From Tritonibacter litoralis (GTDB lineage: Bacteria; Pseudomonadota; Alphaproteobacteria; Rhodobacterales; Rhodobacteraceae): DNA of 64,000 nt. Every line of letters starts with the position of its first letter. Positions within the stretch are counted from its first letter, which is position 1. Both the position numbers and the translations under genes were made by a program. Under the pieces are notes generated by a model. That model had not been told where the DNA came from and ran no database searches. It saw only the letters and a program-made list of their open reading frames with translations. This document shows, one piece after another, positions 46,193-54,930 of this stretch. The stretch is from contig NZ_WIBF01000001.1 in NCBI RefSeq assembly GCF_009496005.1, forward strand, positions 1-64,000, read 5' to 3'.

Positions 46193-46297
46193 TCCCATGG
46201 CAGGGGCCACCATCGCGCCCGTCCAGATTTGATCTGTCGCAAAGCAGGCGCGCACATCCTCTGCTTTGAACAGACCACAAGAATTAAAAGGCAGGGC

Positions 46298-46912
46298 ATG
46301 ACCTTATCCATCACTGATCTGACTGTGGCCCGGGGCGGGCTGCCTGTGCTTGAGGGGGTGTCTTTTGACGTACCACCCGGCGTTGCGCTGATCCTGCGCG
46401 GGCCCAATGGCATCGGCAAGACCACCTTGCTGCGCACCGTTGCGGGGCTCCAACCGCCCATGAAAGGCCATGTGACCGGCGGAGAGGATCAGATCGCCTA
46501 TGCGGCCCATGCGGATGGGATCAAGCCCACGCTGACCGTTGCCGAAAACCTGCGGTTCTGGGCCAGCGTCTTTGGCCAAGACGGGATCGAGCGTGCGATT
46601 GACGGGTTTAATCTGGGCGCGTTACGCGACCGTCCGGCGGGGGCCTTGTCTGCGGGGCAGAAACGTCGCCTGGGCCTTGCGCGGATGTTGGTCACCGGGC
46701 GGCCCATCTGGATTATGGATGAACCCACCGTCAGCCTCGACACAGATCACGTGCGCCAGTTCGCCCAGATCGTACAGGACCATCTGGACCAAGGCGGCAG
46801 CGCGCTGATTGCCACCCACATCGATCTGGGACTGGAAGGTAAGGTTTTAAATGTCGGCCCCTTCAAGGCAGCTCCGCCACCCATTGATGATTTCGACGGA
46901 GGCTTCCTGTGA
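46298..46912 (+). CDS. ccmA: Haem exporter ATPase CcmA
   Basis: A 204-residue ABC ATPase: Walker [10 protein letters not shown] (about 35-43), signature [13 protein letters not shown], and Walker [13 protein letters not shown]. CcmAB uses ATP to release haem-loaded CcmE. It overlaps the ccmB start by 4 bases (GTGA) and begins the ccmABCDG operon. Confidence 0.95.
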   Translation: MTLSITDLTVARGGLPVLEGVSFDVPPGVALILRGPNGIGKTTLLRTVAGLQPPMKGHVTGGEDQIAYAAHADGIKPTLTVAENLRFWASVFGQDGIERAIDGFNLGALRDRPAGALSAGQKRRLGLARMLVTGRPIWIMDEPTVSLDTDHVRQFAQIVQDHLDQGGSALIATHIDLGLEGKVLNVGPFKAAPPPIDDFDGGFL

Positions 46913-47565
46913 TTGCACTGTTGCTGCGGGATCTGCGGCTTGCGATGCGAGCCGGCGGCGGGTTTGGCCTTGGCCTTGCGTTTTTTCTGATCGTGACCGT
47001 TATGGTCCCCTTTGCGGTGGGGCCCGAGACCGAGCTTTTGTCGCGGATTGCGCCCGGTGTCTTGTGGATCGGGGCATTGTTGGCGTGCCTACTGTCGCTG
47101 GACCGTATTCTGGCACTGGACTGGGAGGATGGCTCACTGGACCTGCTGGCCACCGCGCCCCTGCCGCTTGAAGCGATTGTGACCATGAAATCCTTGGCTC
47201 ATTGGGTGACTACAGGGCTGCCACTGGTGCTGATCGCGCCGGTTTTGGGTGTGATGTTGCAGCTGCCTGCGGGCGCCTATGGATGGCTGTTCCTGTCACT
47301 GCTGCTGGGGACACCGGGCCTGTCGGTCATTGGCACCTTTGGCGCAGCCTTGACGGTGGGGCTGAAACGCGGTGGGTTGCTGCTGTCGCTGCTGGTCTTG
47401 CCCCTGTATGTGCCAACCCTGATTTTCGGGGCCGAGATGGCCCGGCGCGGTGCCTCGGGTTTAAGCGTCGAGACCCCGATGTTGCTGTTGGCCGGAATTT
47501 CGGCCGCCTCTGTTGCGCTGTTGCCCTTTGCCAGTGCCGCTGTGTTACGTATCAATTTGCGCTAA
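46909..47565 (+). CDS. ccmB: Haem exporter membrane subunit CcmB
   Basis: A 218-residue protein with six helices and a GTG start overlapping the ccmA stop. [17 protein letters not shown] at the N-terminus and [21 protein letters not shown] near 65-85 are CcmB signatures. It partners with CcmA, CcmC and CcmD in haem delivery for c-type cytochromes. Confidence 0.95.
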   Translation: MIALLLRDLRLAMRAGGGFGLGLAFFLIVTVMVPFAVGPETELLSRIAPGVLWIGALLACLLSLDRILALDWEDGSLDLLATAPLPLEAIVTMKSLAHWVTTGLPLVLIAPVLGVMLQLPAGAYGWLFLSLLLGTPGLSVIGTFGAALTVGLKRGGLLLSLLVLPLYVPTLIFGAEMARRGASGLSVETPMLLLAGISAASVALLPFASAAVLRINLR

Positions 47566-47596
47566 GCTCCAGGACTAGGAAAGGCGAAGAAAACCG

Positions 47597-48352
47597 ATGT
47601 CGATCTGGGAATATGCGAACCCAAAAAAGTTTCTGGCAACCTCGGAAAAGGTGATGCCAGCCCTGTGGGTCCTGTCCATCGCGCTCTGTGTGGGCGGGTT
47701 GATCTGGGGCTTTTTTCTGACGCCCGACGACTATCGCCAGGGATCAACGGTCAAGATCATCTTTATCCACGTACCTGCTGCGCTGATGGCGATAAACGCC
47801 TGGTTCATGATGTTGGTGGCCTCTCTGATCTGGGTGATCCGTCGCCACCATGTCAGTGCTCTGGCGGCCAAGGCGGCCGCCCCGGTGGGTGTAGTCATGA
47901 CGCTGATTGCGCTGATCACCGGCGCGATCTGGGGCCAGCCCATGTGGGGCACCTGGTGGGCCTGGGATCCGCGCCTCACGTCCTTTTTGGTGCTGTTTCT
48001 GTTTTACCTCGGCTATATTGCTCTGTGGGAGGCGATTGAGGATCCGGACACAGCTGCCGACCTGACGTCCATCCTGTGTCTGGTGGGATCTGTCTTTGCG
48101 GTGCTCAGCCGCTATGCAGTACTGTTTTGGAACCAGGGGCTGCATCAGGGGGCGTCTGTGATGCGGGCAGGGGCCGTGGCAGGGGATACCGAGGAACGGG
48201 TGAGCAACGTGTTTGCAACGCCCTTGTTTGTCTGTATGGGCGGCTTTGCCCTCTTGTTTCTGGTGCTGGTCCTGTATCGCACCGGAACCGAAATTCGCGC
48301 ACGCCGGATCAAGGCGTTGTTGGCACGGGAACGTTTGGAGGCAGAAGCCTGA
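47597..48352 (+). CDS. ccmC: Haem-handling protein CcmC
   Basis: A 251-residue six-helix protein carrying the tryptophan-rich periplasmic motif WGQPMWGTWWAWDPRLTS (about 114-131) and conserved histidines in FIHVPAA and NQGLHQGASV. CcmC loads haem onto CcmE. Its stop overlaps the ccmD start (TGATG). Confidence 0.97.
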   Translation: MSIWEYANPKKFLATSEKVMPALWVLSIALCVGGLIWGFFLTPDDYRQGSTVKIIFIHVPAALMAINAWFMMLVASLIWVIRRHHVSALAAKAAAPVGVVMTLIALITGAIWGQPMWGTWWAWDPRLTSFLVLFLFYLGYIALWEAIEDPDTAADLTSILCLVGSVFAVLSRYAVLFWNQGLHQGASVMRAGAVAGDTEERVSNVFATPLFVCMGGFALLFLVLVLYRTGTEIRARRIKALLARERLEAEA

Positions 48353-48507
48353 TGGTTGATCTTGGAAAATATGCGGACACGGTCTTGTCAGCCTATGCGG
48401 TCTCGCTGCTGATGCTGGTGGCACTGGTGGTCTTGTCCATCCGCCGCGGCCGCAAGGTGCGCGCGGAAATGGAAATGATCGAAGAACGAGGGCGCAAACA
48501 TGGTTAA
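48352..48507 (+). CDS. ccmD: Haem exporter small subunit CcmD
   Basis: A 51-residue single-helix protein (YADTVLSAYAVSLLMLVALVV, split at residues 7-27) with a charged cytoplasmic tail. It overlaps ccmC by one base and ccmG by eight. CcmD stabilises the CcmABC-CcmE complex. Confidence 0.92.
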   Translation: MVDLGKYADTVLSAYAVSLLMLVALVVLSIRRGRKVRAEMEMIEERGRKHG

Positions 48508-49030
48508 GGTTTCTCCGCTGATGGCCGTGCCGGTTCTGATCTTTGGCGCCTTTGCTGGGCTGGCCTTCTTTGGGCTGCAACGCGAAGACCCCGAAGGCCT
48601 GCCCTCGGTCCTGGTCGGGCGCAGCGCGCCCGAGGTCACATCGGCTCCGCTGTTGGACCATCCTGAATTTCAGACCAGTGATCTGATGGGAGAGGGCGTC
48701 AAACTGGTCAACTTCTGGGCCAGCTGGTGCGCACCGTGTCGCGCCGAACATCCCAACCTGATGGAACTGGCCAAAGAGTTTCCGATCTATGGCATCAACC
48801 AGGATTACGGTCAGCAAGAGGCGCAGGGTTTTCTGGATGAGCTGGGGAACCCCTATTCCGGGCTTTTGTATGATGTTAAAAAGCGTCAGTCGATTGATTG
48901 GGGCGTTTACGGCCTGCCGGAAACCTTTGTCATCGACGGCAAGGGCAAGATCCTGCTGCGCATCGCGGGTCCATTGACCCAACGCGTGATCGAAAACAGT
49001 TTGAGGCCGGTTCTGGACCCCAACAGTTAG
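48500..49030 (+). CDS. ccmG: Thiol:disulfide interchange protein CcmG (DsbE)
   Basis: A 176-residue membrane-anchored thioredoxin-like protein with an N-terminal helix (about 8-27). The active site is NFWASWCAPCRAEHP (WCAPC near residue 76), and GLPETFVID carries the cis-Pro region. It reduces apocytochrome c cysteines for haem attachment. It is the last gene of the ccmABCDG operon and is followed by a terminator. Confidence 0.96.
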   Translation: MVKVSPLMAVPVLIFGAFAGLAFFGLQREDPEGLPSVLVGRSAPEVTSAPLLDHPEFQTSDLMGEGVKLVNFWASWCAPCRAEHPNLMELAKEFPIYGINQDYGQQEAQGFLDELGNPYSGLLYDVKKRQSIDWGVYGLPETFVIDGKGKILLRIAGPLTQRVIENSLRPVLDPNS

Positions 49031-49036
49031 AACTGC

Positions 49037-49063
49037 AAAACCCGCCGATTCTGGCGGGTTTTT
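49037..49063 (+). terminator. Rho-independent terminator after ccmG
   Basis: AAAACCCGCC (49037-49046) pairs with GGCGGGTTTTT (49053-49063) across GATTCT. Confidence 0.88.
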
Positions 49064-49108
49064 GTTATCCTGTTGTGATCGTCTAGCGATGCGTTGCCTT
49101 CGGCAGGA

Positions 49109-49393
49109 TCACACCACTTGGAAGGATCTGTGGATCTGTTCCTCGGCAATCAGCTCGGCGACCTTGTCAAACACACCGCTCTGAGCGCGCCAGTCCAGGT
49201 AATCGTCATGTGCTTCACTGTCCTGCCACATCTGAACAAGGGCAATCTCATTCAGTGAGCGGTTGTGGTAGACTTCGGCCATTTTGCAGCCTTCAAATGC
49301 ACGCGTTTCAGGCAGAACCGAGCTCAACAAGTTGAGAAGATCGTCAAAACACTCTTCGGAAGGAACCAAGGTCACAATAATCGCTTCTGTCAT
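49109..49393 (-). CDS. Putative ABM-domain (quinol monooxygenase-like) protein
   Basis: A 94-residue dimeric ferredoxin-like fold protein of the antibiotic-biosynthesis monooxygenase type. EGCKMAEVYHNRSLNEIALVQMWQD is split here as residues 34-58, and the C-terminal VFDKVAELIAEEQ fits the same fold. Such proteins oxidise quinols or act on small aromatics, but many are uncharacterised. It stands alone, convergent with ccmG. Confidence 0.75.
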   Translation of the reverse strand: MTEAIIVTLVPSEECFDDLLNLLSSVLPETRAFEGCKMAEVYHNRSLNEIALVQMWQDSEAHDDYLDWRAQSGVFDKVAELIAEEQIHRSFQVV

Positions 49394-49715
49394 AAGCCGC
49401 TCGCAAAGTCGCTGATTTCAAATATTCTTTAAACTTCTTAACTGTTTTTTTGACCCCAGACTTTGGTTTTACGCAAGCGTTACGTTCACCTTTGTGTGAA
49501 AAAGTTGTTAACGTGTTAATCTTGATCGGCTGCAAAATTTGTGGGTACAAATGGATCTGGTTTGCGAGAAGTGTGATCCTCCCGTGTTGTATCAAGTCAC
49601 GGTAAAATGACGTTTTTACGGGTGTTTCGTGCTCTCCTAACCATCAAGAATGATTGATTGGTCAGTTCTTTCGCCAGTCGTTACCTTTGATTTAGGAAAT
49701 CTGGGGGACCTGTTT
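49394..49715. other. Divergent intergenic region before the DUF1223 gene
   Basis: About 320 A/T-rich bases that must hold promoters for both flanking genes. It contains a small inverted repeat TTAAC-GT-GTTAA at 49508-49519. The DUF1223 frame stays open back to 49650, but the start at 49716 fits the signal peptide better. No gene is seen. Confidence 0.45.
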
Positions 49716-50450
49716 ATGCGCATCCTGTCCGCTGCCGCCTTAACAATTGGACTTGTTTGCTCGTCATTTAGCGTTCACGCACAAGACGTGGGTGAAACGC
49801 GATCGGTGCAAAATGCACCCGTTGTTGTTGAGCTTTATACGTCACAAGGCTGTTCATCCTGCCCGCCAGCAGATGAGCTGCTGACCCTTCTTGCCCAACA
49901 GGATGATGTGTTGGCGTTGGCCTTGCATGTGGACTATTGGGACTACATCGGCTGGAAAGATGAGTTCGCATCGCCTGCGCATACCAAACGGCAAAAGGGC
50001 TATGCCCACGCAGGTGCGCGCCGCATGATCTATACGCCGCAGATGGTGATCATGGGTTATGAGGATGTGGTAGGAGCCAATGCACCGGCGGTGGCCGAGG
50101 TGATCCGCAAGTATCGCCAGACCCCGCAGCCGGTTGCGTTACGTGCCGAACAGGTTGGGGCCGAGGTTACACTGAAGGCATTGGCCCAGCAAAATGTGTC
50201 CGGCTCGGAACCTTTGTTGATCCACCTGGCCCGGTATGAGCCGATGCAAACCGTGTCCATCACGCGTGGTGAGCTGCGCGGGCACACGCTAAACTACGCA
50301 AATGTCGTCGAAGAGCTTTCGGTGATCGGCCAATGGGATGGATCCGGCGAGTTTTCGGTCACAATTCCTGTTGAGGGCTCTGAAAAAACGGCGTTTTTTG
50401 TACAGCAAGGGGCCCACGGCCGGATTGTCGGTGCGCTGAAGCTGGATTGA
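49716..50450 (+). CDS. DUF1223 secreted thioredoxin-like protein
   Basis: The ATG at 49716 behind GGGGGA gives 244 residues with a signal peptide (ILSAAALTIGLVCSSFSVHA). VVVELYTSQGCSSCPPADELL (split at residues 36-56) has the CxxC-like pair of DUF1223 in a thioredoxin-like setting, and ALHVDYWDYIGWKD and RRMIYTPQMVIMG are further family motifs. It is likely a periplasmic redox protein; the substrate is unknown. It ends one base before the convergent acyltransferase. Confidence 0.88.
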   Translation: MRILSAAALTIGLVCSSFSVHAQDVGETRSVQNAPVVVELYTSQGCSSCPPADELLTLLAQQDDVLALALHVDYWDYIGWKDEFASPAHTKRQKGYAHAGARRMIYTPQMVIMGYEDVVGANAPAVAEVIRKYRQTPQPVALRAEQVGAEVTLKALAQQNVSGSEPLLIHLARYEPMQTVSITRGELRGHTLNYANVVEELSVIGQWDGSGEFSVTIPVEGSEKTAFFVQQGAHGRIVGALKLD

Positions 50451-50451
50451 T

Positions 50452-51369
50452 TTAGTCAGACACTGCCGTGGGAGAGCTCTGTGCATAGGGCTTCCACCGG
50501 CGGTGGATCCAGAACCATTGCCCCATGTGGTCTTGCACAACTTTTTCCAGATCCTGTGTGACTTCGGTGGTCATGCGCAGGGCGTCGGTGTGTTCGATCG
50601 GCTCTTTCATGATGATCTCGAAATCCAGGCCGTTTTCCTGGCGCACCGCGTATACCGGGATCATGACGGCTTTGAACTTTAGCGCCAGTTCCGCAGTGAC
50701 CAAGGACGTGAGCGCAGGTTTGCCAAAAAAATCGATCGGGCTGCCGCCGATGGCGTGAAGATCGGTCACAATCGCCAGATTGCCACCTTGTTTCAGAAAC
50801 CGCACCATTTCGACCATGCCGCGTTTGCCCTGTTCGAACATCGGCTTGCCGGTGTCATGCATCGCCTTTACGTAATGTTCGTTGAAATAGGGATTGGCCA
50901 TCCGCCGATACAGTGCGCCCATTGGAAACCCAAGGCTCATCAATTTGACCCGTGCCGCGTCATAATTGCCAAAATGGGCCGTCACAAAAATCACCGGCCG
51001 CCCGTCCGCTTTGGCCTGTTCCAAGGCTGCCAGACCAGGCCCGCCGATTTTGGCGGCACGGGCGCGCTCCCAGAAGGGTTGACCCGCATAAAATTCAGCA
51101 ACCGTGCGGCCTGCATTGTCGGCAACCTCATGGCAGATCCGCTGGGCTTCAGGCTCGGGCAAATCCGGCAGCACATAGGATAAATTGCGCCGGATCCGCT
51201 TGCGGATCCCAAGCACGCCGGACAGCCGTCGCACCAACCCACCCATCAAACGCAAGCGCAACGCATATGGAAACAACCCCAACAGCTTGATCGTGCCGCG
51301 CAATATCAGATTGCTCGTGAAATACTGCGCTTTTTGGATACGTGTCAGGTCTTTTCGGGAATTGGACAT
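50452..51369 (-). CDS. LpxL/HtrB-like lipid A acyltransferase
   Basis: The ATG at 51369 gives 305 residues; a TTG at 51405 would add 12. An N-terminal helix (about 20-42) anchors it. TAHFGNYDAARV supplies the HxxxxD catalytic motif (His about 135), and YRRMANPYFNEHY and FFGKPALTS are the other acyltransferase blocks. It should add a secondary acyl chain to lipid A. It is convergent with the DUF1223 gene. A link to ornithine-lipid or other acylation cannot be excluded. Confidence 0.85.
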   Translation of the reverse strand: MSNSRKDLTRIQKAQYFTSNLILRGTIKLLGLFPYALRLRLMGGLVRRLSGVLGIRKRIRRNLSYVLPDLPEPEAQRICHEVADNAGRTVAEFYAGQPFWERARAAKIGGPGLAALEQAKADGRPVIFVTAHFGNYDAARVKLMSLGFPMGALYRRMANPYFNEHYVKAMHDTGKPMFEQGKRGMVEMVRFLKQGGNLAIVTDLHAIGGSPIDFFGKPALTSLVTAELALKFKAVMIPVYAVRQENGLDFEIIMKEPIEHTDALRMTTEVTQDLEKVVQDHMGQWFWIHRRWKPYAQSSPTAVSD

Positions 51370-51481
51370 AGGGCGGCGGGGCCTGCGGGGCTGGATAGGG
51401 TTCAAGAGAGCACCTTATACGCAGCCACCGCAGGGACAAGCAACCCGTAACAAAAGGGGACAAACGGGTGCCTGTTGGGCT

Positions 51482-52636
51482 TTATTCCTCGTCGTCCTCA
51501 TCTGGTTCCGCCGACTTCAACTCGATCTCACCGTTTACGACCATGTCGCGCAACGCACTGACGATATTGGACATTGCGGTTTCACCCGCTTTACGTGGGA
51601 CCTTTCCGCGCTCCGCAACTTCTTCACGAATATTGGTGGCCATACGCGCAGACATATTGCCAAGGAGGAACTCGCTGGCGGCAACATCCTCGTCTGCTTT
51701 GCCATAGGCGATGGCGGTCACCAGATCCTGCTGGGGAACCACTCGGGTGATTTTCGGCACATCGGTGGGGCTGAGGCGTGTGCCGATCAGCGCAAAAGTG
51801 AACAGGGATTTGCGTACATCTGTGGCGAATTCCTGATCTTCCTCGTCCAGCGCGTCCATAACTTCGTCGCGTTTGGCCGAGGGCGATTCTGTCAGAATCG
51901 CACCAACACGTTCGCCCGGCGTCTGGTTGAACGCCATCTCGGGACGCGCATCCACCTGGGCGGCCAGCGACAGGCCAATGCGGTCAACGGTGTCAGGTGT
52001 CACAGATCCGGTTTGACGCACGGCATAGGTGATGCGGCGGGCTAGGGGGCCTGGCAGGCAGGCCAGCATGCTGGCCGCTTTGCCTGTGTCCAGCATCGAC
52101 AGCATAACGGCTGCAACCTCGATACTTTCGGCTTGGGCCAATGTGGCCAGATCTTCGGGCGGCAGCTGTTTCAGACGTTGCCACGGATCTCCGAACTGGC
52201 GCACCCCGGCTTCCTTGCGAAGGCGGCTGTAGGTATGGCGGCTGATCTTGCCCTCCATGGCGGACAGCGCACCGGCCAAACCGTTGGGGAAGGACAGGCC
52301 CACATTGTCCAGCATATCTGCAAATTCAGCAGCAACCGCGTTCAGCGTGTTGCGATCCACCAGACGCATTTTACCCATTTGGCGGGTCAACTCGGTCTGT
52401 AACTCTTCGGGAAGTTCCTCAATCGGGATATCGGCGCCTTCATTCAACAGAAGGCGCACGACGATGGCTGCCTTGGCCTTGCCGCTCAGCTCCACTTTGG
52501 GCGCTGCGGACATTGGCGTTTCCGCCATGGGCATCCGGGCAGGCTCTGCTGCGGGCATCGGCGCAAGGGCGGGAAAGTCGCCAAATTCATTCCCCATACC
52601 AATATCGGGGAGCGCCAAAGCTGTGTCTTGTTCCAT
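51482..52636 (-). CDS. FliG-like flagellar motor switch protein, away from a flagellar cluster
   Basis: A 384-residue protein. After a Pro/Ala/Met-rich N-terminal extension (about 50 residues) it follows FliG: KAAIVVRLLLNEGADIPIEELP, then the middle domain, and a C-terminal domain with EDVAASEFLLGNMSARMATNIREEV (split about 310-334) and SALRDMVVNGEIEL. The torque-helix segment (LSPTDVPKITRVVPQQDL) lacks the Asp-Asp pair found in Escherichia coli FliG. An acidic tail ends it. No other flagellar gene is nearby. It may be an alternative rotor protein or the sole FliG placed apart. Confidence 0.8.
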   Translation of the reverse strand: MEQDTALALPDIGMGNEFGDFPALAPMPAAEPARMPMAETPMSAAPKVELSGKAKAAIVVRLLLNEGADIPIEELPEELQTELTRQMGKMRLVDRNTLNAVAAEFADMLDNVGLSFPNGLAGALSAMEGKISRHTYSRLRKEAGVRQFGDPWQRLKQLPPEDLATLAQAESIEVAAVMLSMLDTGKAASMLACLPGPLARRITYAVRQTGSVTPDTVDRIGLSLAAQVDARPEMAFNQTPGERVGAILTESPSAKRDEVMDALDEEDQEFATDVRKSLFTFALIGTRLSPTDVPKITRVVPQQDLVTAIAYGKADEDVAASEFLLGNMSARMATNIREEVAERGKVPRKAGETAMSNIVSALRDMVVNGEIELKSAEPDEDDEE

Positions 52637-52714
52637 TCTTGAGCCTCAACCAGAAAGATTCTTCTTTGGTGACAGGTTCAAGATAGGCCCGCAGCAGTAA
52701 ATAAAGCCTTAGCC

Positions 52715-53248
52715 TCAATAGCTAAATGTGCGCCCGTCTTCCAAAGCGGTCCGCAACGAGACTTCTGCCCAGCTGTCCGTGCCGCCGCGGGTACGGATCT
52801 CTTTCCACTGTGCAAAGGCTTCGCCCAGACGCCCTTCTTCTACCAGACCCTGACCATAATAAGAGCGGGCCAAAAGGTTATTGGGATCGTTCTCCAGCGC
52901 GGCCTGATAATACTGTTTTGCCAGATCCAGATCGCCTTGTTTGCGGTGGGTAAAGCCCCAATACGTCTGAACACGGCTTTCGGTTTGATCCGTCATGGCG
53001 GCCAATACCGCCTGTGCGGCCTCAATGCGTCCGGCATAGGCCAGCGCGCGGGCGTCATCGAACAACTGATCGTCATTCAACGAGGATTGCTGAGGTTTGA
53101 CGCATTTTCCTTTGTCGGCGTCATACACACGTTTGCCCCAGCATTTCTTGACAGTGTCGGTGGGTTTGGGCGGGGTGAAATCATCATCGCCTGCGGCAAA
53201 GCCAGCGACAGGAAGCATCACGAGAGCGGCAATAATAGGAAGGCGCAT
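52715..53248 (-). CDS. Secreted tetratricopeptide-repeat protein
   Basis: A 177-residue protein with a signal peptide (LPIIAALVMLPVAGFAAG). Two cysteines flank VYDADKGK (KKCWGKRVYDADKGKCVKP). TPR helices follow (RALAYAGRIEAAQAVLAAM; GDLDLAKQYYQAALENDPNNLLARSYYGQGL, cut to its repeat units). It is probably periplasmic. It lies 78 bases upstream of the fliG-like gene reading the other way round on the same strand order, so the two may or may not be co-transcribed. Confidence 0.78.
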   Translation of the reverse strand: MRLPIIAALVMLPVAGFAAGDDDFTPPKPTDTVKKCWGKRVYDADKGKCVKPQQSSLNDDQLFDDARALAYAGRIEAAQAVLAAMTDQTESRVQTYWGFTHRKQGDLDLAKQYYQAALENDPNNLLARSYYGQGLVEEGRLGEAFAQWKEIRTRGGTDSWAEVSLRTALEDGRTFSY

Positions 53249-53440
53249 ATTGGTTTCTCCAAAGAACAGAGCACTATGTGAACGTAGTACATAACCTACA
53301 ATACGGATGCTATTTTTCTAAAGCTCGCAGATATGTGAAGAAGCACCCGCAAGCCAAGAAACCGAAATCAATAAATCGAACGGCTCGGCCAAGGTGTTGA
53401 AATCATGTTGACAAAATTTTCAACACCCAGGGGGAAAAAT

Positions 53441-53470
53441 AAAGAAGCCCCGTCATTTCTGACGAGGCTT
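53441..53470 (-). terminator. Rho-independent terminator after purB
   Basis: On the minus strand AAGCCTCGTCA pairs with TGACGGGGCTT across GAAA, followed by CTTTATTTTT. It is 25 bases past the purB stop. Confidence 0.8.
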
Positions 53471-53495
53471 GTAGATTTTCTGCGGTTTCGCGATT

Positions 53496-54800
53496 TTACG
53501 CGCCAAACACACGCTTGAAAATCGTGTCCACATGTTTGGTGTGGTAGTCCATATTGAACTTCTCGTTGATGCCGTCTTCGCCCAGGGCCGCGACCACATC
53601 TGCGTCTGCCAGCAGCTCTTCACGGAAGTCAGTGCGCAACTCCCAGACTTTGAGCGCATTGCGCTGCACCATGACATAGGCGTCTTCGCGGCTCACACCG
53701 GCTTGGGTCAGCGCCAGCAGTACGCGCTGGGACATCACGAGGCCGGGGAACTTGTTCATATTGTCGAGCATGTTTTCTGGGAACACGAGCATCTTGTCGA
53801 TCACACCGGTCAGACGCGCCAGTGCAAAGTCCAGCGTCACACAGGCATCCGGGCCAATCGCGCGTTCAACGGAGGAATGTGAGATATCGCGCTCGTGCCA
53901 CAGGGCGACGTTTTCCATCGCGGGGATCACGGCGGCGCGCACCAGACGGGCCAGACCGGTCAGGTTTTCGGTCAGAACCGGGTTTTTCTTGTGCGGCATC
54001 GCCGAGGAGCCTTTTTGCCCCATGGAGAAGAATTCCGCCCCTTCCAGCACCTCGGTGCGCTGCATGTGACGGATTTCAATCGCGACGTTCTCAATGGAAG
54101 ACGCAATCACGCCGAGCGTCGCAAAGAACATCGCGTGACGGTCGCGCGGGATCACCTGGGTCGAGATCGGCTCTGCGATCAGGCCCAGTTTTTCGCAGAC
54201 GTGCTGCTCAACCGCCGGGTCGATATTGGCAAAGGTGCCCACGGCACCCGAGATTGCACCGGTTGCGATTTCTTCACGGGCCAGTTTCAGACGCGCCAGG
54301 TTGCGGTCCATCTCGGCGTAGAAACGGGCAAAGGTCAGGCCCATTGTGGTGGGTTCCGCGTGGATGCCGTGGGAGCGGCCCACACGAACAGTGTCCTTAT
54401 GTTCGATGGCGCGTTTCTTCAGGGCGGCCAGCAGGCCTTCCATGTCCTTGATCAGGATATCGGCAGAGCGCACCAGCTGCACGTTCAGGCAGGTGTCCAG
54501 AACGTCCGAGGAGGTCATGCCCTGATGGACAAAACGCGCCTCTTCCGACCCGACGTGTTCCGCTAGATGCGTGAGGAACGCAATGACGTCATGTTTGGTG
54601 ACTGCTTCGATCTCATCGATGCGGGCCACGTCGAATTCAACGTCTTTGGCTTTCCAGACCGCTTCCGCATTTTCCCGCGGGATCACACCCAAATCCGCCT
54701 GTGCGTCACAGGCATGGGCCTCGATCTCATACCAGATGCGGAACTTGGTCTCAGGAGACCAGATGGCAACCATTTCGGGACGGGAATAGCGGGGGATCAT
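53496..54800 (-). CDS. purB: Adenylosuccinate lyase
   Basis: The ATG at 54800 gives 434 residues (MIPRYSRPEM); a GTG four codons upstream is an alternative. The signature GSSAMPHKKNP (about 263-273) carries the catalytic loop serine. RSHGIHAEPTTMG (catalytic His) and HQGMTSSDVLDT are the other two active-site blocks of the fumarase/aspartase superfamily. It acts twice in purine synthesis, releasing fumarate from SAICAR and adenylosuccinate. Confidence 0.96.
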   Translation of the reverse strand: MIPRYSRPEMVAIWSPETKFRIWYEIEAHACDAQADLGVIPRENAEAVWKAKDVEFDVARIDEIEAVTKHDVIAFLTHLAEHVGSEEARFVHQGMTSSDVLDTCLNVQLVRSADILIKDMEGLLAALKKRAIEHKDTVRVGRSHGIHAEPTTMGLTFARFYAEMDRNLARLKLAREEIATGAISGAVGTFANIDPAVEQHVCEKLGLIAEPISTQVIPRDRHAMFFATLGVIASSIENVAIEIRHMQRTEVLEGAEFFSMGQKGSSAMPHKKNPVLTENLTGLARLVRAAVIPAMENVALWHERDISHSSVERAIGPDACVTLDFALARLTGVIDKMLVFPENMLDNMNKFPGLVMSQRVLLALTQAGVSREDAYVMVQRNALKVWELRTDFREELLADADVVAALGEDGINEKFNMDYHTKHVDTIFKRVFGA

Positions 54801-54871
54801 GGGCGTAGGCACCTCTGTATGAATTCGGCAGCAGATGCGCGCGGTTTAGTCGAGGATTGTCAAAACAGCAA

Positions 54872-54902
54872 GGGGCCGCCACCCCGGAAGAGATGGCGGC
54901 CC
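54872..54902 (-). terminator. Stem-loop terminator after the hydrolase-OsmC gene
   Basis: GGGCCGCCA and TGGCGGCCC arms (9 pairs) around a 12-base loop lie about 30 bases downstream of the stop on the minus strand. The U-tract is poor (CTTGCTGTTTTG). Confidence 0.6.
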
Positions 54903-54930
54903 GGTGGAAAATACTAAGAAATGCAGGTGA

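Noticed and set aside
53408-53425. GTTGA...TCAAC imperfect palindrome before the purB terminator
   Set aside because: One mismatch, A/T-rich, and no gene reads away from it; probably chance.
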